The notes: a model not told the origin generated them from the letters alone. A stretch of DNA of 64,000 nucleotides from Streptomyces qinzhouensis (GCF_007856155.1 NZ_CP042266.1:3658001-3722000); one strand, 5' to 3'; positions 7,430-16,664 are shown, counted from the first letter of the stretch. Numbers and translations are program-made.

Positions 7430-8664
7430 GGACGTCCCCGGCCGGTGAGGTCCGCGACCGCTTCGGCGACGTGGTCGACCTCCTCCTCGGTGTTGTAGTA
7501 GTGCGGCGACAGACGCAGGCACCATTCGACGCCCTTGTCCCCGAAGTCGAACTGCGCGAACTCGCGGTAACTGAGCGCCGAGTTGATACCGAGGGCGTCC
7601 AGGGCCGCCTTGAACGGCACCGGCTGCCAGCCCGCCACGCCGAAGGTGACGAGCGCGGCAAGGCGCGGGCCGCGGTCGAGCAGACGCACCCCGGGTACGG
7701 CTTCGAGCCGGGCGCGCAGCCGGGCCGCGAGCGCCGGGGTGCGCTGCTCGATGGCCTCGATGCCGACCCGGCGGGCGTAGCGCGTCGCGGCGGCGCTGCC
7801 GAGAACCGTGGCGTACGGGAACTCCCACTCCTCGAACCGGGCCGCCGTCGCCACCGGCTCGTAGCCGCCCGGCTCGGTCCAGCGGGCGCCGTGCATGTCG
7901 ATGAACAGCGGCTCGTAGCCCGTACGCAGGACGCGATCGGAGACGTACAGGAATCCGGAGCCGCGCGGGCCGCGGAGGAATTTGCGGCAGGTGGCGGTGA
8001 GGAGATCGCAGCCGATCTCTTCCACGTCGATGACGAGCTGTCCCACCGACTGGCAGGCGTCGACCAGGTAGAGCAGGTCCAGTTCGCGGCAGTGGCGGCC
8101 GATGTCGGCGACCGGTGAGACCAGACCCGAGTTGGTGGGGACATGGGTGGCGGAGACCAGGCGCGGGCGGTGGGTTCGCATCAGCGCGGCCATCGCTTCC
8201 ACATCGGCCCCGCCCTCGGGCGCGTCCGGCGCGTGGACGATGCGCACGCCGAACCGCTTGCGCAGGGACAGGAAGGCGATCTGGTTGGAGACGAAGTCGT
8301 CGCGGGTGGTGAGGATGGTGTCGCCGGGTTCGAACGGGATCGACGACAGGGCGTTGGCATAGGCGTGGGTGGCGCTGCCCGCGAAGGCGATGTTGTCGGG
8401 CGCGGTGTTGATGAGCGCGGCGGTCTCCGTATAGAACTCGCGGACTTCGGCGGCTCGGGCGGCCGACGCCTCGTAACCGCCCATCCGGGCCTCGAGGTTC
8501 AGATGGCCGACCATCGCATCGAGCACCGGGGCCGCCAGCAGGCCGCAGCCCGCGTTGTTGAAGTGGATGACCTGCCGGCAGCCCGGGGTGTCGGCCCGCA
8601 GGGCGGGGACGTCCAGGTGAAGTGCTTCCCGGCCGATTTCAGAAGCGCTATCATTCTCTCTCAT
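7426..8664 (-). CDS. PLP-dependent aminotransferase class V family enzyme
   Basis: A 412-aa fold-type I PLP protein of the cysteine desulfurase / isopenicillin-N epimerase-like group. The N-terminus has FNNAGCGLLAAPV, the cofactor phosphate region is in SATHAYANALSS, the PLP-ring Asp lies in LLYLVDACQSVGQ, and the Schiff-base Lys is in LLTATCRKFLRGPRGSGF. No Cys-bearing desulfurase loop is obvious, so epimerase or lyase chemistry is as likely as desulfuration; substrate unknown. Its ATG at 8664 overlaps the ATG of the divergent MocR gene. The probable transporter partner downstream is decayed. Confidence 0.8.
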   Translation of the reverse strand: MRENDSASEIGREALHLDVPALRADTPGCRQVIHFNNAGCGLLAAPVLDAMVGHLNLEARMGGYEASAARAAEVREFYTETAALINTAPDNIAFAGSATHAYANALSSIPFEPGDTILTTRDDFVSNQIAFLSLRKRFGVRIVHAPDAPEGGADVEAMAALMRTHRPRLVSATHVPTNSGLVSPVADIGRHCRELDLLYLVDACQSVGQLVIDVEEIGCDLLTATCRKFLRGPRGSGFLYVSDRVLRTGYEPLFIDMHGARWTEPGGYEPVATAARFEEWEFPYATVLGSAAATRYARRVGIEAIEQRTPALAARLRARLEAVPGVRLLDRGPRLAALVTFGVAGWQPVPFKAALDALGINSALSYREFAQFDFGDKGVEWCLRLSPHYYNTEEEVDHVAEAVADLTGRGRP

Positions 8665-8683
8665 GAACGACGGTAGCACTTCT
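8641..8683. promoter_or_regulatory. Inverted repeat over the divergent MocR / aminotransferase starts
   Basis: Arms AGAAGCGCTA (8641-8650) and TAGCACTTCT (8674-8683) match at 9 of 10 positions and flank both start codons. TATCAT (8649-8654) sits eight bases before the regulator ATG. On the other strand TACCGT lies five bases before the enzyme ATG. Both genes therefore look leaderless, with the -10 elements inside the presumed regulator binding site. Confidence 0.6.
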
Positions 8684-10090
8684 GGTGAGTTGGCCGACAG
8701 TCTTCGTACGCTGCTCTCCCGGCTTTCGCCCGGCGACCGGCTGCCGAGCAGCCGGGAGCTGATCAAGGAGTACCGGGTCGGCCCCGCGACCGTGGCGCGG
8801 GCCATCGCCGCGCTGGCCGCCGAGGGCGCGGTGGTGACCCGGCCGGGCAGCGGGACGTATGTGGCGCAGCGGATCCGGCTCCACGACGAAACCTCCGCCG
8901 GTGTCGCCGATACGGCCTGGCAGACGGTCGCCCTCACCGACCGCGCCGTCGACACCCATCTGATCGCCGACCCGCTCGGACCGCCACCGGCCGGAACGAT
9001 CACCATGGACGGCGGCTATGTGCACCGCTCGCTCCAGCCCACCCGGGCGCTGAGCGCGGCGCTGGCCCGGGCGGCCCGCCGGCCGGACGCCTGGGACCGC
9101 GCCCCGGCCGGCGGTCTGATGGCGCTGCGTACCGTGTTCGGCCGCATCATCGGCGGCAGTGTGGCACCGGAGGACGTACTCGTCACCGCGGGCGGGCAGA
9201 GCGCGCTGTCGATCGCGTTCCGGGCCGTCGCCGGGCCCGGCAGCCCGGTCCTGGTGGAGTCCCCCACCTATCCCCGGGCACTGGCCGCCGCCCGCGCCGC
9301 GGGCCTGCGGCCGGTGCCGGTACCGCTCGACGCCGACGGGCTGCGGCCCGATCTGCTGGCCGACGCGTTCGCGATGACCGGCGCCCGGCTGCTGTACTGC
9401 CAGCCGACCTACCAGAATCCGACCGGCACCGTGCTGGCGCCCGAACGGCGCCGCCAGATCCTCGATGTGGCGCGCGCTTCGGGCGCGTTCGTGATCGAGG
9501 ACGATTTCGCCCGGCACCTGGGACACGGCGGCCCGGTGCCCCGGTCGCTGGTGGCCGACGACCGCGACGGCACGGTCATCCACATCACCTCGCTCACCAA
9601 GCCCGCGGCGCCGAGCCTGCGGATCGGGGCGCTGGTGGCCCGCGGGCCGGTGATGGAGCGGATGCGGGCGGTACGCCTGGTCGACGACTTCTTCGTCACC
9701 CGCCCGCTCCAGGAGGCCGCGCTGGAGGTGCTCAGCTCCCCGTCCTGGGACCGGCACGTCCGGTCGCTCGGCGCGGCGCTCAGGGAGCGGTGCGCGGCGC
9801 TGGCCGCCGCGGTCGCCCGGGAGATGCCCGGCGCGACCGTGGCCGGGTTGCCCACGGGCGGGCTGCACCTGTGGGTCCGGCTGCCGGCCGGTGTGGACGA
9901 CACCGTACTGACCAGTGCCGCCAGGCAGCGCGGCGTCACCGTGAGCGCGGGCAGCCGCTACTTCGCCACCGAGCCGCCGGCGGCTCATCTGCGGATCGGA
10001 TTCGCCACCACCGCCGACCTCGCCGAACTGACCGAGGGGGCACACCGGCTGGGCGCCGCGCTCGCGGATCTCGGCCCCGGGCGGGGCTGA
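8663..10090 (+). CDS. MocR-type regulator (GntR helix-turn-helix fused to aminotransferase fold)
   Basis: A 475-aa chimera. Residues 1-72 form a GntR winged helix (LPSSRELIKEYRVGPATVARAI), and about 100-470 an aminotransferase class I fold, with the PLP-binding Lys in HITSLTKPAAPSLRIG and a DDFARHL segment. MocR proteins sense PLP or an amino-compound aldimine and usually control a divergent PLP- or amine-related gene. Here the neighbour is a PLP enzyme whose start codon overlaps its own, so control of both through the shared inverted repeat is likely. The effector is unknown. Confidence 0.85.
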   Translation: MNDGSTSGELADSLRTLLSRLSPGDRLPSSRELIKEYRVGPATVARAIAALAAEGAVVTRPGSGTYVAQRIRLHDETSAGVADTAWQTVALTDRAVDTHLIADPLGPPPAGTITMDGGYVHRSLQPTRALSAALARAARRPDAWDRAPAGGLMALRTVFGRIIGGSVAPEDVLVTAGGQSALSIAFRAVAGPGSPVLVESPTYPRALAAARAAGLRPVPVPLDADGLRPDLLADAFAMTGARLLYCQPTYQNPTGTVLAPERRRQILDVARASGAFVIEDDFARHLGHGGPVPRSLVADDRDGTVIHITSLTKPAAPSLRIGALVARGPVMERMRAVRLVDDFFVTRPLQEAALEVLSSPSWDRHVRSLGAALRERCAALAAAVAREMPGATVAGLPTGGLHLWVRLPAGVDDTVLTSAARQRGVTVSAGSRYFATEPPAAHLRIGFATTADLAELTEGAHRLGAALADLGPGRG

Positions 10091-10159
10091 CGCCGAACGG
10101 CCCCGTTCGGCAGGTTGGGTACGGGGCCGGGGCCGGTGAGCGGGCCGGTGAGCGGGCCG

Positions 10160-10259
10160 GTCCGGGGGGATCCGGCGTGGCCGTCGTCGCGGTGAAGGTG
10201 CGGAACGCCGTCCGGTAGGCACCGGGACTGGTGCCCGTCAGACGGGCGACCGGTTCCAT
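10160..10259 (-). pseudogene. Probable AraC/GlxA-family regulator C-terminal remnant
   Basis: Minus-strand translation gives VARLTGTSPGAYRTAFRT, resembling the last helix of AraC-family DNA-binding domains (consensus near GTSPxAYRxxFR). Nothing recognisable as the preceding helix-turn-helix or sensor domain remains. It lies divergent from the cupin gene at 10379, which it may once have controlled. The rest of 10091-10378 shows no gene. Confidence 0.35.
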
Positions 10260-10378
10260 CGGGGTGTCGGTGCAGGTGGACCAGACCGTTTCGTCGCCCA
10301 TCTCATCTGGCAGGAAAGTACCCAGTGATGTCTTTGCCGACACTCGGCACGACCGCGGCCGGCGGTCAGGCTGGGGTC

Positions 10379-10711
10379 ATGACGACAGCACAGAACATGT
10401 CCGGCTATGTCTGGTCCGCCGTCGAGAGCGCACCGGTGCGCGAGCTCTTTCCGGGGATCCGCCTCCGGCCGCTCTGGACGGGCGGGAACGGGGCATCGGC
10501 TCAGGTGGTGGAGATGGATCCGGGGGCCTGCTGGGAGGGGGTCGATGTGCATGAGCCCGGGCCCGAGGAGGTCTTCGTGGTGTCCGGCGTCTTCAACGAC
10601 GGGTACCGGGACTATCCCGCCGGGTCCTTCATCCACGCGCCCGCCGGGTCCTCGCACATTCCGCAGACGGCGACCGGCTGCACCCTGTTCGTCTTCTACC
10701 CCGAAGGCTGA
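10379..10711 (+). CDS. Small cupin-domain protein, ChrR-like
   Basis: A 110-aa single-domain cupin. The two cupin motifs appear as WEGVDVHEPGPEEVFVVSG and DYPAGSFIHAPAGSSH, resembling ChrR anti-sigma C-terminal cupins that bind Zn or Fe. The first motif keeps one His and Glu but has lost the usual second His, so metal binding is uncertain. I chose the ATG at 10379 after GGGG; an upstream ATG at 10325 reaches into the AraC remnant region. Function unknown. Confidence 0.65.
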   Translation: MTTAQNMSGYVWSAVESAPVRELFPGIRLRPLWTGGNGASAQVVEMDPGACWEGVDVHEPGPEEVFVVSGVFNDGYRDYPAGSFIHAPAGSSHIPQTATGCTLFVFYPEG

Positions 10712-10774
10712 CCGGGGTGGGGGATTCCGATGGGCCCCGCCGGATCCGCCGGATCCGGCAGGGCCCGTCGGGGG

Positions 10775-11248
10775 TCAGGAGAACTGGCCGGCCCGGTAGC
10801 TCCCGGCGGGCTGCTGGGTCATGACGTTCAGCCGGTTGAAGGAGTTGATCAGGGCGACCAGCGAGACCAGCCCGATGAGCTGCTCCTCGTCGTAGTACTT
10901 GGCCGCGTTCGCCCAGGCCTCGTCGGTCACTCCGCCGGCCCCGTCGGTGATCCGGGTGCCCTGTTCGGCCAGTTCCAGGGCCGCGCGCTCGGCGTCGGTG
11001 AAGACCGTCGCCTCCCGCCAGGCCGCGATCAGGTGCAGGCGCGTCGCGTCCTCACCGGCCGCCGCGGCCTCCTTGATGTGCATGTCGAGGCAGAAGCCGC
11101 AGCCGTTGATCTGGCTCGCGCGGATCTTCACCAGCTCCTGGGTCACCGCGGACAGTCCGGTGGCGGAGACGGCGGTGCCGGCCGAGACCAGGCCCTTGAT
11201 GACCTTGTTCGCGGTCTGGTTGCCGAAGAGGTTCATTCGGGCGTTCAT
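10775..11248 (-). CDS. Carboxymuconolactone decarboxylase / AhpD-like protein
   Basis: A 157-aa alkylhydroperoxidase-like protein with the redox motif CGFC followed by LDMHIKEA (ASQINGCGFCLDMH), as in AhpD. The CxxC and downstream His support thiol peroxidase activity. The start at 11248 follows GAGGAG; a second ATG three codons later is possible. It is monocistronic, 37 bases from the DUF418 gene on the same strand. Substrate unknown. Confidence 0.85.
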   Translation of the reverse strand: MNARMNLFGNQTANKVIKGLVSAGTAVSATGLSAVTQELVKIRASQINGCGFCLDMHIKEAAAAGEDATRLHLIAAWREATVFTDAERAALELAEQGTRITDGAGGVTDEAWANAAKYYDEEQLIGLVSLVALINSFNRLNVMTQQPAGSYRAGQFS

Positions 11249-11285
11249 GGCGGGTGCTCCTCTGCCGTTGTCGTTGGCTACACCC

Positions 11286-12539
11286 CTATGACTGCCGCGG
11301 GCCCGCCGATGTGACACCGGTGGATGTGACCTGGGTCTCACCATTCCGGAGGCGGGCGTACGTCACCGTGCGCAGCAGCCGTTCCACCGGGCCGTACCGG
11401 TAGCGGGCCATCAGCCACCCGCTGAGCGCGAGCTGCCCGGCGTACAGCGTGAACGCCCCGGCGATGACGGCGGCCGGGGGGACGCGGTCGTACAGGGCGA
11501 GGCCGTAGGCGGTGAAGACCAGGGCCAGGACGAGCGACTGGCTCAGATAGTTCGTCAGTGCCATCCGCCCGGCGGGGGCGAGCAGGGCCGCGAGGCGCGC
11601 GCCGCGTGTGGTGCCGAGGAGGAGGAGCGCTCCGCAGATGTACGAGAAGGTGAGGGCGGGCGCCGTGACGGCCCCCACCGCCTCGCCGAGGACGACCCAG
11701 CGCGGCCCCCACGGGCCGCTGAACGCGAGCGCCATGAAGACACTGCCGGGCAGTCCCGCGGCGGCCCAGAGGAGACAGCGGCGGCGCAGCTTCGCCCGGT
11801 GGAGAGCCTCGGTGGGGACGGTGAGCAGGTCGCGTCGGCCGCCGTACAGACCGGTCAGGAAGGCCGCCACGACCAGTCCGCCCATCGGCAGTATCGCGAG
11901 GAGGGTGTCCGGCAGCTGCGCGATGTTGGCGGCGAGGACACCGGCCGGGTCCGTGCGGTAGTCGGCGGCCAGCGCGGCCGATTCCGCGGCGAGTTCGGCG
12001 TCCAGCTCGGCGGCGCCGGTCTCCGACAGCAGCAGGGACGCCAGCCCCACGAGGAGCAGCAGCGAGCCCCCGACTCCGTAGACGATCCGGGCGGCGCGCC
12101 GGGCCGTCTCCGCGGCGCAGTTCCGGACGGCGATCAGGATCAGCCCCAGCAGGGCGTAGGTCATGAGGATGTCGCCGGGGAACAGCAGGACGGCGTGCAG
12201 GAGGCCCAGCACGAACAGGCCGAGCGACCGGCGCAGCAGTCGCGGGACGGGGCGGGCGCCGTCGCGTTCGGCGGCGGCCGTCTGGAAGGTGAGGCTGTAG
12301 CCGAAGAGGAACGAGAACATCAGATAGAACTTGCCGGCCACCAAGGTCTGGACGAGGCCTGTGACGGTCCGGTCGCCGACCGATCCGCCGGACTCGCCGA
12401 TGGCGCCGAAACCATAGGGTCCGGCCATCATCAAGGCGTTGACCAGCAGAATTCCCAGGAGGGCAAAGCCGCGCAGGGCATCGACCTCCGTACTGCGCGC
12501 GGTGCGGTCGGTGCGTATGTGTGCCGTCGGCAAAGACAC
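11286..12539 (-). CDS. DUF418 family membrane protein
   Basis: A 417-aa polytopic protein. It opens with the family's VDALRGFALLGILLVN and FYLMFSFLFGYS, which resemble acyltransferase-3-type N-termini, and ends in a DUF418 block (LAPAGRMALTNYLSQS). I see eight to ten hydrophobic segments. The GTG at 12539 is preceded by GGGGGAAG. A second DUF418 protein is at 24869-26053. Molecular role unknown; family resemblance suggests membrane acyl transfer, which is inference. Confidence 0.8.
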   Translation of the reverse strand: MSLPTAHIRTDRTARSTEVDALRGFALLGILLVNALMMAGPYGFGAIGESGGSVGDRTVTGLVQTLVAGKFYLMFSFLFGYSLTFQTAAAERDGARPVPRLLRRSLGLFVLGLLHAVLLFPGDILMTYALLGLILIAVRNCAAETARRAARIVYGVGGSLLLLVGLASLLLSETGAAELDAELAAESAALAADYRTDPAGVLAANIAQLPDTLLAILPMGGLVVAAFLTGLYGGRRDLLTVPTEALHRAKLRRRCLLWAAAGLPGSVFMALAFSGPWGPRWVVLGEAVGAVTAPALTFSYICGALLLLGTTRGARLAALLAPAGRMALTNYLSQSLVLALVFTAYGLALYDRVPPAAVIAGAFTLYAGQLALSGWLMARYRYGPVERLLRTVTYARLRNGETQVTSTGVTSAGPRQS

Positions 12540-12658
12540 GGCTTCCCCCGGTGATCGTGTGTGCGTACGGGGGTTCGCCGCCCCCGTACGCAAACCGTAC
12601 GCACCCCGTGCCGCCCCGGGGGATCGCCGCCCGGAGCCGGAGCGGTCAACCGGAGCGG

Positions 12659-13498
12659 TCAGCCGGCCGCCGTGGATCCGGACCGGGCCGGTCTGCCCCG
12701 GCGGAACTCCCGGGCCTGCCGGGCGATCACCACGGTCACGCTGATCAGCAGCGCCCAGGACGCCCATTTCGTCACCGGCACCGGTGACCAGACGTCGAGC
12801 TGGTGCGGATAGGACCAGGCGCCGAGGTAGGTGGCCAGGTTCTCGGCGACCCAGAGGAAGAAGCCGATCAGGACGAAGGCGAGGGACAGCGGCATCCGGA
12901 GGCGGATCGTCCCGACCGTGTACGCGACCCAGGTTCTGCCGGTGGCCAGAAGCAGCAGTCCGGCCAGGACCCAGCGGGCGTCCGGCAGCCAGTGGTGGCT
13001 GAGGAAGTTGAGGTAGACGAGCGCGGCGAGTACGGCCGTCGCGCGCGGGCGGTAGCCGGACAGCTCCAGGTCGAACAGACGCCAGGAACGGCAGACGTAA
13101 CTCCCCACCGCCGCGTACATAAAACCGCCGTACAGCGGGACACCAGCCACCTTGGTGAGCGCGTCCTCGGGGTAGGACCACGAGCCCACCTGCACCTTCA
13201 CCGCCTCGAAGGCGAATCCGAGCAGATGGCAGACCGCCACCACCGCGACTTCCCGGCCCGTCTCCCAGCGCATCGCGTACCCCAGGGCCGTGATCGCGAC
13301 TCCGTAGAGGAGCAGCAGGTCGTAGCGGGAGACCGGGAGGCCGTCGGGGAGCGCCTCGGCCGCGGCCATACCGAGGAAGAGCGCGGCGGCGAAGACACAG
13401 GCGCGCGTCTGGATCCAGCCGAAGACCAGCAGATGGCGGGTGAAGGCGAGCAGCCTGCGGGGCAGGGCGGGGAGAGCGTTGGCCGGAGAAGCGTTCAT
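12659..13498 (-). CDS. DUF817 family membrane protein
   Basis: A 279-aa protein with about eight membrane segments and the family blocks CHLLGFAFEAVKVQVGSWSY and LSHHWLPDARW. The start at 13498 follows AAGGA; an upstream ATG at 13579 would add a Pro-rich stretch and is less likely. It is codirectional with the DUF418 gene, 119 bases upstream of it, and divergent from the DUF2252 gene. Function unknown. Confidence 0.8.
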   Translation of the reverse strand: MNASPANALPALPRRLLAFTRHLLVFGWIQTRACVFAAALFLGMAAAEALPDGLPVSRYDLLLLYGVAITALGYAMRWETGREVAVVAVCHLLGFAFEAVKVQVGSWSYPEDALTKVAGVPLYGGFMYAAVGSYVCRSWRLFDLELSGYRPRATAVLAALVYLNFLSHHWLPDARWVLAGLLLLATGRTWVAYTVGTIRLRMPLSLAFVLIGFFLWVAENLATYLGAWSYPHQLDVWSPVPVTKWASWALLISVTVVIARQAREFRRGRPARSGSTAAG

Positions 13499-13622
13499 GG
13501 GGTCCTTCGAGGCCGGGGGCGGGGGCAAAGGCGCGGGCCCGGGATGCAGGCACCGGGAACGGGGCTTTCCGGCGTTCACGCCGGGCGGGGCGGCCTCGTT
13601 GCGCGGAAAGGGATCTTGTGGG

Positions 13623-13640
13623 GCATGTCACGTGACATGC
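13623..13640. promoter_or_regulatory. Perfect 18-bp palindrome GCATGTCACGTGACATGC
   Basis: It lies in the 222-base gap between the divergent DUF817 and DUF2252 genes. A spacerless 9+9 palindrome is a strong candidate for a dimeric regulator site; the regulator is not apparent nearby. Confidence 0.5.
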
Positions 13641-13720
13641 AGCCCATGGACCTAAAGGGAACAATGGGATGAAAGGGGTGGCTGTGTTCTGTCTCGCCCA
13701 GCTGGGAGGTGCCATGACAT

Positions 13721-15178
13721 ATGGCTGACCGACGATCCGGCGCGCGGCACCGGGACGGCACCGGAAAGCCCGGCCGTTACGGCGCCCGTCCGCTCCCCAC
13801 CCCTCGCGAGCGCGCCGAGCGCGGCCGTGCCGCCCGTAAGACGGCGTCCCGGTCCTCGCACGCGGCCTACGATCCGGCACCCGGCCGGCCCGATCCCATC
13901 GGCATCGTCGAGGCGCAGTCCGCGGCCCGCGTTCCCGAGCTGGTGCCGGTGCGGTACGGGCGGATGAGCGAGTCGCCGTTCCGGTTCTACCGGGGCGCCG
14001 CCGCGATCATGGCCTCCGATCTCGCCGCCGCCACCCCAGCGTCCGGACTCACCGCGCAGCTCTGCGGCGACGCCCACATGATGAACTTCCGGCTCCTCGG
14101 CTCCCCCGAACGCCGGCTCGTCTTCGATATCAACGACTTCGACGAGAGCCACCCCGGGCCCTGGGAATGGGATGTCAAACGGCTCGCCACCAGCCTGGTC
14201 ATCGCGGCCCGTGAGAACAACTGGCCGAAGAAGGAGCGGGCCGCGATCGTCCGGTCGGCCGTCCGCGTCTACCGGCAGCGGATGCGGGCCTACGCGGGCC
14301 TGGGCAATCTCGATGTCTGGTACGACCGCGGCGATATGGAGCAGGTGCAGGCCCTGGCCGACGAACGGCTGGACCAGCGCGGCCGGATGAGGCTGGCCGA
14401 GACGATGGCGAAGGCCCGTACCCGCGACAGCATGAAGGCGTTCGAGAAGCTGACCGAGATCCGTGACGGCGGGCGCCGGTTCGCCGCGGATCCGCCGCTG
14501 ATCGTGCCGGTCGACGAGCTGCTCGACGGTGCCGCGCTGGACCGGCTGGTCGACGAACTGCAGTCCCTTCTCGGCCACTACTCCCGCAGTCTGTCCATGG
14601 AGCGGCGGCATCTGCTCTCCCAGTACCGGATCGTGGACATCGCCCGCAAGGTCGTCGGAGTCGGCAGTGTCGGCACCCGCTGCTGGATCCTGCTGCTGCT
14701 CGGCCGGGACGACACCGATCCGCTGATCCTCCAGGCGAAGGAGGCCGACCGCTCGGTGCTGGAGCCGTACACCGAGGAGAGCGGATACGAGAACCAGGGG
14801 CAGCGGGTCGTCGCGGGCCAGCGGCTGATGCAGGCCGTGGGGGATGTGTTCCTCGGCTGGGACCGGGTCACGGACGTCGATGTGCCGTACCGCGACTTCT
14901 ACCTCCGGCAGTTGCACGACTGGAAGGGCATCGTCGTACCCCAGGCGATGGTGCCGAGGGGCATGCGGCTCTTCGCCGAACTCTGCGGAGCGACTCTGGC
15001 CAGGGGGCACGCACGCTCCGGCGACCGGATCGCGATCGCCGCCTATCTGGGCGGTGGGGAGGTCTTCGACGCGGCGATCGCGGAATTCGCGGAGGTGTAC
15101 GCGGACCAGAACGAGCGGGACCACCGGGCGCTGGTGGCCGCGGTGCGGGAGGGACGGGTCCGGGCGGAGGAGGCGTAG
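13721..15178 (+). CDS. DUF2252 domain-containing protein
   Basis: A 485-aa soluble protein with a basic N-terminal 50 residues, then the DUF2252 domain: FYRGAAAIMASDLA, LCGDAHMMNFRLLGSPERR, FDINDFDESHPGPWEWDVKR. The GDAHxxN and DxNDFDE motifs resemble the catalytic loop of kinase-like or aminoglycoside phosphotransferase folds, suggesting phosphotransfer of an unknown substrate. The start at 13721 sits downstream of GGGAGG; the ATG at 13712 runs into a stop. It is divergent from DUF817 across an 18-bp palindrome. Confidence 0.85.
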   Translation: MADRRSGARHRDGTGKPGRYGARPLPTPRERAERGRAARKTASRSSHAAYDPAPGRPDPIGIVEAQSAARVPELVPVRYGRMSESPFRFYRGAAAIMASDLAAATPASGLTAQLCGDAHMMNFRLLGSPERRLVFDINDFDESHPGPWEWDVKRLATSLVIAARENNWPKKERAAIVRSAVRVYRQRMRAYAGLGNLDVWYDRGDMEQVQALADERLDQRGRMRLAETMAKARTRDSMKAFEKLTEIRDGGRRFAADPPLIVPVDELLDGAALDRLVDELQSLLGHYSRSLSMERRHLLSQYRIVDIARKVVGVGSVGTRCWILLLLGRDDTDPLILQAKEADRSVLEPYTEESGYENQGQRVVAGQRLMQAVGDVFLGWDRVTDVDVPYRDFYLRQLHDWKGIVVPQAMVPRGMRLFAELCGATLARGHARSGDRIAIAAYLGGGEVFDAAIAEFAEVYADQNERDHRALVAAVREGRVRAEEA

Positions 15179-15213
15179 CAGGAGAAGGAGGAGCTGCGGA
15201 GGGAGGAGACGTA

Positions 15214-15294
15214 GAGGAAGGGAACCTAGAAGGAGGAAACCTAGAGGGAGGAGACCTGGAGGGAGGAGACCTGGAGGGAGGAGACCTGGAGGGA
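15214..15294. repeat. 15-bp tandem repeats rich in GGAGG
   Basis: Three exact copies of GAGGGAGGAGACCTG (15244-15288) are preceded by two degenerate copies (15214-15243) and followed by a partial unit. They lie between the convergent DUF2252 and DUF1266 genes. The period is five codons, but no convincing gene covers them, so they are probably replication-slippage products. Confidence 0.8.
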
Positions 15295-15320
15295 CACGGT
15301 CACCGCGTCCGTACGGGAGC

Positions 15321-16664
15321 TCACTTCCAGGGGATGTTGAGCCAGGGGCTCGCGGGATCGGTGGTCAGGATCCGATGGCAGGCGAGCGCGTTCCCGTACC
15401 ACTCGCCGAACTCCTCGTCGTCGAAGTGGAGACAGCGGCCGAGGATGTACGCGGCGGAGAACTCCTCCCACGAACGGTAGTTGGCCCGGGCGGCGCCGCC
15501 CGCCCGCAGTACCGCCGCCTCGGTCTCGGCTAGGGTTCCGAAGCGGGCGCCGAGGCCCCAGCGGGCCATTCCGGAGGCCCGGCCGTAGTCCCAGGCCTCC
15601 AGGGTGCGGATGAACTGGCCGTCCGCCAGCAGTCCGTCGGCGCGGAACCGGGCCTCGTAGCGGGCGATCCGGCCGATCAGCCGCCGTACCCCGGCGGCCT
15701 GCGCGGACACTTCGGACTCGTCGGCGGGGGTTCCGGGCGTGACCCCGTCCTCGGTGATCCTGGGTTCGGCGGCCCGCTCGGCGTTGTTCCGGACGACGCG
15801 TTCGGCGACCGCCCGCCAGTGGTCCAGTTCGACGGTGCCGCCGAAGTCGAGGGCGAGGCCGCGGCGGATCCGGAGCGCGAACTCCCAGACCGGGCTGACC
15901 ATCTCGGCGGAGATCAGCCGGTCCAGCGTCTCGCGCCACTCCTCGGGTGTGGCGATGTCCCACCACTCCTTCAGCCGGACGCGTTCACGGCGGTAGCCGC
16001 GGCCGTGGTAGCCGAGGGCGTTCCACAGTTCGCCGTTGTTGACGGAGAGCAGCGCGCCGCAGGCGAGCCCGTGGGCGACCGTGCCGTGCAGGGCACCGCC
16101 GACATGGAGGGCGCGCAGCCGCAGGCCGGGGCGGATCTCGGCGGCGGTGTGACGCTTCCACTGGGCGCGGTGTTCGGGGGTGGTGAGGAAGTACGCCTCG
16201 GAGGGGGTGCCGGGGTTGACCGCCAGCCACGGCGGGTCGGTCCGGTCCCAGGCGCCCGCGTACCAGGACAGCGAGGCCGAGGCGTAGACGGGGTCGGCGA
16301 CGGGGGCGGGGAGCACGCCCTCGGTGAGGACGGTCAGGCACGGGCCGCCGACCCGCGGGGAGAACTGCGGCAGGAACTGGACTTCGTCGGGGTGGGTGTC
16401 GAGGAAGGCCCGGCGTTGCGCGGTGTAGAGCCAGTTGCGGCCGAGGACGTCGAAGTAGGCGGACCAGTCGCCGCGGGTCTTGGCCTCGTACAGCTCCCGT
16501 TCGACGGGGCTGGGGGCCTGCCAGGGGGCGCCGGTCGGGGGTGCGGGCTTCGGGCGCGGGGCCGCCGGGCGGGAGCCGGGGGGTGCGAAGGGATTGCCGT
16601 AGTAAGCCGGCGGGCCGAAGCCCTCCGGGACACCGCCGTCGCCGTTCCCCATCCCCGCGCCCAT
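15321..16664 (-). CDS. DUF1266 domain-containing protein
   Basis: A 447-aa soluble protein with a Pro-rich first 55 residues and a C-terminal DUF1266 domain from about residue 225. Typical features there are ALGYHGRGY, TLEAWDYGRASGMARWGLGA and YRSWEEFSAAYILGRCLHF. There is no signal peptide or membrane segment. Family function is unknown. It is convergent with DUF2252 and divergent from the lipase gene. Confidence 0.75.
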   Translation of the reverse strand: MGAGMGNGDGGVPEGFGPPAYYGNPFAPPGSRPAAPRPKPAPPTGAPWQAPSPVERELYEAKTRGDWSAYFDVLGRNWLYTAQRRAFLDTHPDEVQFLPQFSPRVGGPCLTVLTEGVLPAPVADPVYASASLSWYAGAWDRTDPPWLAVNPGTPSEAYFLTTPEHRAQWKRHTAAEIRPGLRLRALHVGGALHGTVAHGLACGALLSVNNGELWNALGYHGRGYRRERVRLKEWWDIATPEEWRETLDRLISAEMVSPVWEFALRIRRGLALDFGGTVELDHWRAVAERVVRNNAERAAEPRITEDGVTPGTPADESEVSAQAAGVRRLIGRIARYEARFRADGLLADGQFIRTLEAWDYGRASGMARWGLGARFGTLAETEAAVLRAGGAARANYRSWEEFSAAYILGRCLHFDDEEFGEWYGNALACHRILTTDPASPWLNIPWK

